Shown here: positions 1 to 4,235 of the stretch, piece by piece | How the letters are laid out: each line of letters starts with the position of its first letter | Position numbering within the stretch: the stretch's first letter is position 1 | Assembly: GCF_003426775.1 (NCBI RefSeq) | Contig: NZ_QJUG01000080.1 | Location: 1 to 35,116, forward strand | DNA length: 35,116 nt | Reading direction: 5' to 3' | Source of the DNA: Allorhizocola rhizosphaerae | GTDB taxonomy: Bacteria; Actinomycetota; Actinomycetes; Mycobacteriales; Micromonosporaceae | Made by a program: the position numbers and the translations under genes | Notes under the pieces: generated by a model | Seen by the model: only the letters and a program-made list of their open reading frames with translations | Databases searched by the model: none | What the model was told of the DNA's origin: nothing

Positions 1-414
1 CTGATGGCGATGGGCCGGCCGCGGGAGGCCGAGCGGGCGGCGCGCAAGGCGGCCACGCTGTTCGAGCGGATCGGTGACCCGATCGGCGCCGGGCAGAGCC
101 GGCGGGCGCTGGGCGAGGCGATCGCGCGCGACCCGGCCCGGTGGGCGGAGGCCGAGCGGGCACTCACCGCCGCGCAAGCCATCTTCCGCGACCAGGGCTA
201 TGAGTGGGGCTTGGCGCTGGCCGAGCTGAGCCTGGGCGAGGTCGAGGTCCGCCGCGGCGCGGCCACTGCCGTCGAACGCTTGCGGCGTTCGCTCGCGTAC
301 TGGACCGAAATGGGTGTGCCGGCGCTACAGGCGCGCAGCCTCGCTGCCCTCGCCGAGGCGGCGGACGACCACTCCGATGAGCCGGTCAAGCCGAACGGGC
401 CCGAAGTGGCGTGA
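1..414 (+). CDS. C-terminal end of a TPR-containing (AfsR/SARP or LuxR-like) regulator, partial
   Basis: The reading frame is open from the first base, so the gene starts upstream of the window and only its last 137 codons are seen. The visible part is alpha-helical and rich in Ala, Arg, Glu and Leu, with about three TPR-like helix pairs (for example AALAEAA near the end and GQSRRALGEAI near residue 30). Large actinobacterial activators of the AfsR/SARP and LAL types usually end in such a TPR array, where it mediates protein-protein contact or ligand sensing. The DNA-binding part is not visible, so the family is inferred. Its last 90 bases overlap the 3' end of the convergent S26 peptidase gene. 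Lying beside a peptide-export operon, it could be the cluster regulator, but nothing in the sequence proves this. Confidence 0.6.
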   Translation: MMAMGRPREAERAARKAATLFERIGDPIGAGQSRRALGEAIARDPARWAEAERALTAAQAIFRDQGYEWGLALAELSLGEVEVRRGAATAVERLRRSLAYWTEMGVPALQARSLAALAEAADDHSDEPVKPNGPEVA

Positions 415-873
415 GTCCCGGCTCATGGGCAGGTTGTCGCCCAGCAGGACCAGATTTCCCGGCGGCACCACGTCGGCCTGCCCCCGTTCCCACGGCGGCA
501 GCCACGCGGGCAGCGGATCCCCCGGCGCGGCAGCGACTCGCTTGACGATGAGCGCTCGGTTGCCTGCTCGCGTGCCGAAGAGCGCTCGGTTGCCGACTCG
601 CGTGCCGAAGAGGTCCCGGCCGCCCGCTCGCGTGCCGAAGAGCTCCCGGCCGCCCGCTCGCGTGCCGGGGCGGCACGGACCCGGCTCGGGGAGGACAACG
701 ATGTCGCCGACGCGCGGCACCTGGGCCGGGTTGCGCTTGACCAGCAGCCGGTCGCCGGGGCGCAGCGTCGGAGCCATGCTGATGCCGCTCACCCGGATCA
801 CGACGATGCGCGCACGGATCACCGCGATCGTTGCCACGATGGCAATCGCCACACCGAGCAGGAGCGCCGTCAT
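325..873 (-). CDS. S26 family signal peptidase with an internal 10-residue tandem repeat
   Basis: This encodes a 182-residue type I signal peptidase-like serine protease that would cut leader peptides on the outer face of the membrane. Residues 1-28 form one membrane anchor. The catalytic Ser is in SGISMAPT (Ser32), the general-base Lys in VKRVAAAPGD (Lys111), and the conserved GDN..SRDSRHFGP box is at 145-159. Between the Ser and Lys boxes lie four tandem copies of a GTRAGGRELF-like decapeptide (about 70-109), which replaces the usual short linker. The ATG overlaps the stop of the ABC transporter gene (TGATG), so translation is probably coupled. A longer upstream extension of the frame is possible but would run into the transporter gene. 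Its place as last gene of the Cys-rich peptide operon suggests it is the leader peptidase for that peptide (inference). Confidence 0.85.
   Translation of the reverse strand: MTALLLGVAIAIVATIAVIRARIVVIRVSGISMAPTLRPGDRLLVKRNPAQVPRVGDIVVLPEPGPCRPGTRAGGRELFGTRAGGRDLFGTRVGNRALFGTRAGNRALIVKRVAAAPGDPLPAWLPPWERGQADVVPPGNLVLLGDNLPMSRDSRHFGPVRLDRLIGVVVRRLGEGSEAARL
551..670 (-). repeat. Four 30-bp tandem repeats inside the S26 peptidase gene
   Basis: There are four consecutive 30-bp units (551-580, 581-610, 611-640, 641-670) built around CGCGTGCCGAAGAG on the plus strand. The first two and last two units are more similar to each other, which indicates stepwise duplication. Being a multiple of three, they leave the peptidase frame open and add 40 residues. 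Confidence 0.95.
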
Positions 874-2645
874 CACGCCGCGACCCGGTATCCGGAGGCC
901 TGGAGCGCGAACAACCGGGCGTATGCGCCGCCCAGTGCCACGAGCTCGTCGTGGTTGCCGCGCTCGACCGGCCGGCCCTCGGCAAGCACGACGATGTGGT
1001 CCGCCTCGCGGACCACGCCGAGGCGGTGCGAGACCAGCAGGCTGGCCCGGCCGCGCCGATAATCGCGCAGCCGTTCGTGTATCTCGTGTTCGGCCTCGGC
1101 GTCCAATGCGGAGCTGGGCTCGTCGAGGATGAGCAGGTCGGGCTGTTCGTGCACGAGGCCGCGGGCCAGCGCGAGCCGCTGCCACTGCCCGCCGGACAGC
1201 TCCACACCGGTGATGGTGTCGTGGAACATCCGTGTGAGCGGGGTTTCGTATCCCATCTGGAGCCCACTTAGGACATCGTGCACCCCGGCCCGGCGGGCCG
1301 CCCGCTCGACCCGGCTGGTGTCGCCGATCGCGGTCAGGTCACCGAGCTCGATGTTTTCGCGGGCGGTCAGGTCGTACCGGGTCGCGTCCTGGAACACCGC
1401 GCGGATGCGGCGGCGCAGCTCGGCCGGGTCGAGGTCGCGCAGGTCCACCCCGTCCCACAGCACCACGCCACGGGTGGGGTCGTACAACCGGCACAGCAGC
1501 TTGACCAATGTGGACTTTCCCGCGCCGTTGAGCCCCACGAGCGCGGTGCTTCGGCCCGCGGGCAGGACGAGGTCGACGCCGCGCAGCACCCACGGCTGGT
1601 CGTCGGCGTAACGGAACCAGACGTCGCGCAGTTCGACGCCGTGCCGCAACGCGGGCGCCGGCCGCGCCGGGTGGCGCACCGGCAGGTCGGGCTCCGCGGC
1701 TACGACGGCGACGTAGTGGCCGAACAGCAGGAGCGCCTGATGCATCGACACCATCTGGGTGACCAGCCCGGCCAGCGCGCCCTGCACCGCTGCGACGGCG
1801 GCGAACACGAGCGCCACATCGCCGACCGTGAGCATCCCGTCAAGCGCCGCGCGGACCGACCACAGCAGCAGCGCCCCGGCCAGTGCCGCGCCGAGCAACG
1901 ATAGTCCAATTTGGACGGTCAACTCGCGGCGGTCCACCCGCCGGTGGGCCGTGTTGATCGTGCGGATCTCGGCCGCCATGCGCCGCCACAGGTACGGTCC
2001 CGCGCCGAACAGGCGAATCTCCTTGGCAGCCACCGTGTCGGTGAGCAGGCTCGCGTAGAACAACTCCCGCCGCTCCGCCTGGCCCACATTGACCACCATC
2101 CGGGCGCGGCGGCGGCTCAGCGACAGCTCCGCCAGCAGCCCCGGCACCGCGGCCAGCACGACGACGGCGGCGATCCACGGGCTGAGCAGAAACAGCGTGC
2201 CCGCGAACCCGGTCAGGGTCAGCGCGGCCTGCACCATGCCCAGCCCGCCGTCCACGACCATGCCCGGGGCGGTCACGCCGCTGGATCGTGCGACCTGGAC
2301 CCGGTCGAGAAACGCGGGATCCTCGAAGCGCCGCAGTCCCACCAACCGGTCCATCGCCGCGTACAAGCGCTCGGTCGCAACCGTCCTGATTCGACGATCA
2401 ATTTCTATGCGGAGGTACCGACTCGCGTGCGGCACCAGCGCGATGACTATCCCGGACACGGCGAGAGCCGTGGCCAACACCGCCGCCTGCGGCCAGCGCA
2501 TGAGCCGGTCCGCCAGGCCGTCCACGAGCAGCTTGGTCAGCCAGGCGAGCGCGAGCGGGGCGAGACCACCGAGCACGGCCAGGCCCAGATACGCCGCGAT
2601 CTGGGCCGGGGCAGCGTGCCGGGCGAGGGCGAGGGCTCTGTTCAT
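873..2645 (-). CDS. ABC exporter, fused permease and ATPase (type I half-transporter)
   Basis: This is a 590-residue half-transporter expected to work as a homodimer and export a peptide or lipid across the membrane. Residues 1-300 hold about six hydrophobic segments (for example near 15-40, 55-75, 130-170 and 240-290). The ATPase half carries Walker A GLNGAGKST (near 370), a Q-loop VFQD (near 407), signature LSGGQWQR (near 480), Walker B LLILDEPSSALD (near 500) and the H-loop VSHR (near 535). There is no N-terminal C39 peptidase domain, so any leader must be removed by another enzyme. The ATG overlaps the upstream stop by four bases (ATGA), and the next gene overlaps its stop, so it is the middle gene of a coupled operon. 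The likely cargo is the Cys-rich peptide encoded at 3284-3490 (inference from context). Confidence 0.9.
   Translation of the reverse strand: MNRALALARHAAPAQIAAYLGLAVLGGLAPLALAWLTKLLVDGLADRLMRWPQAAVLATALAVSGIVIALVPHASRYLRIEIDRRIRTVATERLYAAMDRLVGLRRFEDPAFLDRVQVARSSGVTAPGMVVDGGLGMVQAALTLTGFAGTLFLLSPWIAAVVVLAAVPGLLAELSLSRRRARMVVNVGQAERRELFYASLLTDTVAAKEIRLFGAGPYLWRRMAAEIRTINTAHRRVDRRELTVQIGLSLLGAALAGALLLWSVRAALDGMLTVGDVALVFAAVAAVQGALAGLVTQMVSMHQALLLFGHYVAVVAAEPDLPVRHPARPAPALRHGVELRDVWFRYADDQPWVLRGVDLVLPAGRSTALVGLNGAGKSTLVKLLCRLYDPTRGVVLWDGVDLRDLDPAELRRRIRAVFQDATRYDLTARENIELGDLTAIGDTSRVERAARRAGVHDVLSGLQMGYETPLTRMFHDTITGVELSGGQWQRLALARGLVHEQPDLLILDEPSSALDAEAEHEIHERLRDYRRGRASLLVSHRLGVVREADHIVVLAEGRPVERGNHDELVALGGAYARLFALQASGYRVAA
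1904..1916. repeat. Perfect copy of the recurrent GTCCA-N3-TGGAC palindrome
   Basis: This is an exact GTCCAATTTGGAC, a 13-bp palindrome lying inside the ABC exporter gene. Ten one-mismatch relatives are scattered through the window in unrelated frames, so it is not explained by codon use of one protein family. Confidence 0.6.
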
Positions 2646-3205
2646 GCGACTTCGATGAGCAGCGCGGAGTCGCGCTCGGCCACGGGTGTCAGGTCGTACC
2701 CTGACGCCTCGGCCACCCCATCGCGCACGAGAACGAACGCCGGGAACCCGGTGACCTCAAACGCCCGCTGGATCGGACCCCCTTCGGCCTCCACGACCAC
2801 GGTCGCCACCGTTTCCAGTTGCCGCACGAGATCTACGGCCTCCTCGGCCGGCCCGGCGACCACGGCCAGCAACCGGTCCCGGCCACCCGGGCGCGCCGCC
2901 CCGAAGGCCAGGAAGGCGGGCAGGCGCTCGTGGCACGCGCTGCAGCCCATCGAAAAGAAGCCGACGAACGGCCGGTCCCCAAGGCCCGCCAGGCTCACCG
3001 GCCGCCCGTCGACACCGGTCGCACTGAACTCGCCCACCGGCGAGCCGGCAGTCAACGCCACGTCGCCGCCGGCGATCCGCCCGCCGCGCAACTCGGCCAG
3101 CTCCCGCGTCTGCTCGCGGAGCCGGCGGACCACACCGAACGTGAACAACAGGTTGGCGGCGGCCATCAGTCCAATCAGGACCACCGCTCCAATGAGATAC
3201 GCCAT
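2642..3205 (-). CDS. Membrane-anchored TlpA/MauD-like thioredoxin-fold oxidoreductase
   Basis: This 187-residue protein has an N-terminal membrane anchor (residues 3-26) followed by basic residues and an extracytoplasmic redoxin domain. The active-site motif is FFSMGCSACHERLP, with Cys88 and Cys91 forming a CxxC pair. The cis-proline region is visible as VTGFPAFVLV near residue 155. TlpA and MauD proteins reduce or isomerise disulfides in exported proteins; MauD is needed for the disulfide-rich small subunit of methylamine dehydrogenase. The start at 3205 is supported by GGAGGAG seven bases upstream. Its stop overlaps the ABC exporter start (ATGA). Set just downstream of a gene for an eight-cysteine peptide, it is best read as the disulfide-forming or proofreading partner (inference). 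No MauE/DoxX electron partner is visible nearby. Confidence 0.88.
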   Translation of the reverse strand: MAYLIGAVVLIGLMAAANLLFTFGVVRRLREQTRELAELRGGRIAGGDVALTAGSPVGEFSATGVDGRPVSLAGLGDRPFVGFFSMGCSACHERLPAFLAFGAARPGGRDRLLAVVAGPAEEAVDLVRQLETVATVVVEAEGGPIQRAFEVTGFPAFVLVRDGVAEASGYDLTPVAERDSALLIEVA

Positions 3206-3246
3206 CGAGTCTCCTCCGCAGCTTTCGTCAGTCAGGTCGGCCGCGT

Positions 3247-3272
3247 GTCGCCCTGGCGCGTGCCAGGGCGAC
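3247..3272 (-). terminator. Intercistronic hairpin after the Cys-rich peptide gene
   Basis: This is a perfect 10-bp stem (GTCGCCCTGG / CCAGGGCGAC) with a 6-base loop, starting 11 bases after the peptide stop codon and ending 41 bases before the next start. There is no T tract. Such hairpins between a precursor gene and its export genes often act as partial terminators or mRNA 3'-end stabilisers, giving more precursor than machinery. Confidence 0.6.
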
Positions 3273-3283
3273 GTGCGCGCCGG

Positions 3284-3490
3284 TCAGCAGCCCTGGTCGC
3301 GGTACTCGCAGGCGCCGCAGCTCTCGTACTGGCATGCGCTGCCGTACCGTACGCACAGCCTGGCGAACCGCTGGATTCCGCTGCAGTAACAGAACTTCCA
3401 GTACTCGTTGCCGCAGACGGCCTGTGCTGTCGCCTTCGGGGCCACGAAACCGACCATGCGATCGGCGAGCGCACCGAGGATACGGGTCAT
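3284..3490 (-). CDS. Small secreted Cys-rich peptide precursor (8 Cys), first gene of export operon
   Basis: I do not recognise the family. It encodes 68 residues: a leader of about 24 residues ending in APKATAQA, then a core of about 44 residues with eight cysteines at 26, 34, 36, 46, 53, 58, 61 and 68, enough for four disulfides. The core is also rich in Tyr, Phe and Trp (EYWKFCYC near 29-36). The A-Q-A at 22-24 matches the -3/-1 rule of type I signal peptidases, but the leader has charged residues (Asp10, Arg11) where a classical hydrophobic core should be, so it is not a standard Sec signal. The start is set by a perfect AAGGAGG at 3498-3504, seven bases upstream; an ATG 17 codons further up lacks such a site. 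Downstream come thioredoxin, ABC exporter and S26 genes. It could be an antimicrobial, a signalling peptide or a redox cofactor scaffold. Confidence 0.8.
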   Translation of the reverse strand: MTRILGALADRMVGFVAPKATAQAVCGNEYWKFCYCSGIQRFARLCVRYGSACQYESCGACEYRDQGC

Positions 3491-3497
3491 CGAGGGA

Positions 3498-3504
3498 CCT
3501 CCTT
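3498..3504 (-). promoter_or_regulatory. Consensus Shine-Dalgarno of the Cys-rich peptide gene
   Basis: AAGGAGG lies seven bases upstream of the ATG at 3490. It decides the start and predicts strong translation of the precursor. Confidence 0.85.
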
Positions 3505-3568
3505 CGCTAAACGGCCATCCCCGTCCGGCCGGATAGCCCATCCAAACCCGTCGCCCACCACCGGACCA

Positions 3569-3616
3569 GGACGTTTGACCGGACGTTCAACCGGACATTC
3601 CACGGGACGTCCCGGC
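3569..3616. repeat. Four degenerate 12-bp direct repeats in the divergent intergenic region
   Basis: The units GGACGTTTGACC, GGACGTTCAACC, GGACATTCCACG and GGACGTCCCGGC follow each other without gaps, between the peptide operon (start 3490) and the acidic protein gene (start 3669). They sit where an activator would act on either promoter. The 12-bp spacing is close to one helical turn, so a tandem-binding regulator is possible, but a plain repeat expansion is equally possible. Confidence 0.6.
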
Positions 3617-3634
3617 CGCGATCCCGCGCCACAT

Positions 3635-3659
3635 GAATGCTGTGGCAGCTCGTGGGTAT
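3635..3659 (+). promoter_or_regulatory. Possible SigB/SigF-type promoter for the small acidic protein
   Basis: GAAT at 3635-3638, a 15-base spacer and GGGTAT at 3654-3659 fit the GNNT-N14-16-GGGTAY pattern of stress sigma factors in actinobacteria. The predicted start of transcription would fall at or next to the ATG at 3669, giving a leaderless mRNA. The match is short, so chance is possible. Confidence 0.35.
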
Positions 3660-3668
3660 GGCGAAGGG

Positions 3669-3875
3669 ATGACACAGGGAACGCCTCCGGCGGGCGTTCC
3701 GGAGCCGCAGAAGCCGGAAACGAAGCCGGAAACGGATTTTGGTGACGATCAGCAACCGGTCGAGTTCCGCGACCAGGACGGTCCGACCGACTTCCGCGAC
3801 GAGGACGGTCCGCTGGACTTCGACGATTTTGGGGACAGCGACGCAACAGGCGGGCAACCGGAACAGGAGCGCTGA
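3669..3875 (+). CDS. Small acidic, proline-rich protein with DFRDEDGP repeats
   Basis: I do not recognise this 68-residue protein. It has no Cys, no membrane segment and no signal peptide. The first half is rich in Pro, Lys and Thr (PEPQKPETKPET); the second is strongly acidic and contains two tandem 9-residue units, EFRDQDGPT (32-40) and DFRDEDGPL (41-49), then a partial third (DFDDFGDSD). It is probably disordered. That it is real is supported by GC-rich third codon positions and by a strong intrinsic terminator seven bases after its stop. I chose the ATG at 3669 rather than 3633 because of the promoter-like GGGTAT just upstream; neither start has a well-spaced Shine-Dalgarno. It is transcribed away from the Cys-rich peptide operon and might be an acidic partner of it, but this is only positional. 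Confidence 0.6.
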   Translation: MTQGTPPAGVPEPQKPETKPETDFGDDQQPVEFRDQDGPTDFRDEDGPLDFDDFGDSDATGGQPEQER

Positions 3876-3881
3876 ATGACC

Positions 3882-3926
3882 GCGCGCTCTCGGCACCGGC
3901 CGCCCGGTGCGGAGAGCGCGCTTTTT
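3882..3926 (+). terminator. Strong intrinsic terminator
   Basis: A 10-bp stem (GCGCGCTCTC / GAGAGCGCGC), one G-G mismatch, a further 7-bp stem (GCACCGG / CCGGTGC) and a 4-base loop are followed at once by TTTTT. It is one of the few classic hairpin-plus-T-tract terminators here, and it ends the small acidic protein gene. Confidence 0.9.
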
Positions 3927-3940
3927 CAGGAGACGGTTGA

Positions 3941-4150
3941 CGGCTCGTCGACGCGTGCCTCATCGGGGTCTCGCTCGCGTTGTCCACCATCGATTTCAGA
4001 TACTCGCTTCCCCTTCTGATCCTCGTGCCGGCCGCGGCGGCCCTCGGCTGGCAGCGGTTGACCGGCAAGGCGCCCGGCGTGCCCGAGGCACAGCCGCCGG
4101 TCCAGCCCGGCGATGACGCGGACATCCAGGAGCCGGCCAAGGCGAATTAG
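3941..4150 (+). pseudogene. C-terminal remnant of a polytopic membrane protein
   Basis: An open frame of 69 codons runs from just after a TGA (3938-3940) to TAG at 4148-4150. It has no ATG or GTG and no ribosome site of its own. It translates to a hydrophobic stretch beginning LVDACLIGVSLALS, then DFRYSLPLLILVPAAAALGW, then a short hydrophilic acidic tail ending EPAKAN. A transmembrane helix preceded by a D-x-R-Y-x-L-P motif is typical of the last helix of GT-C glycosyltransferase-like and related membrane proteins. The preceding terminator and stop show that the N-terminal part is gone. I read it as gene decay next to an accessory region. The frame might instead start at the TTG at 3980. Confidence 0.45.
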
Positions 4151-4156
4151 TGAACG

Positions 4157-4185
4157 TTGCGTTTCTTCGCGGTGAAGTCTAGCCT
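4157..4185 (+). promoter_or_regulatory. Predicted promoter of the phosphotransferase-TetR operon
   Basis: TTGCGT at 4157-4162 and TAGCCT at 4180-4185 are separated by exactly 17 bases, a housekeeping-type arrangement. Transcription would start near 4192, about 44 bases before the ATG. Confidence 0.5.
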
Positions 4186-4193
4186 CGTTAGAG

Positions 4194-4204
4194 AACGATA
4201 CGTT
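4194..4204. promoter_or_regulatory. Candidate operator (AACGATACGTT) over the transcription start
   Basis: AACG-ATA-CGTT is an 11-bp palindrome inside a longer imperfect one (GAACG...CGTTTTC) and lies over the predicted transcription start. The downstream gene of the operon is a TetR repressor, so this is the natural candidate for autoregulation. The arms are short, so confidence is limited. Confidence 0.4.
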
Positions 4205-4235
4205 TTCTATGGGGTTCTGCGGCGGAGGGAAAGCG

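Noticed and set aside
551-670. CRISPR-like spacing of 30-bp repeats
   Set aside because: The units adjoin without spacers and are in-frame coding sequence of the S26 peptidase; no cas genes are present.
3907-4116. A 69-codon Arg-rich plus-strand frame
   Set aside because: Its product looks like random GC-rich translation, whereas a neighbouring frame over the same bases gives a convincing membrane-helix tail.
3487-4140. A 217-codon minus-strand frame across the divergent region
   Set aside because: It runs through repeats, the terminator and the small acidic gene and shows no domain or start signal.
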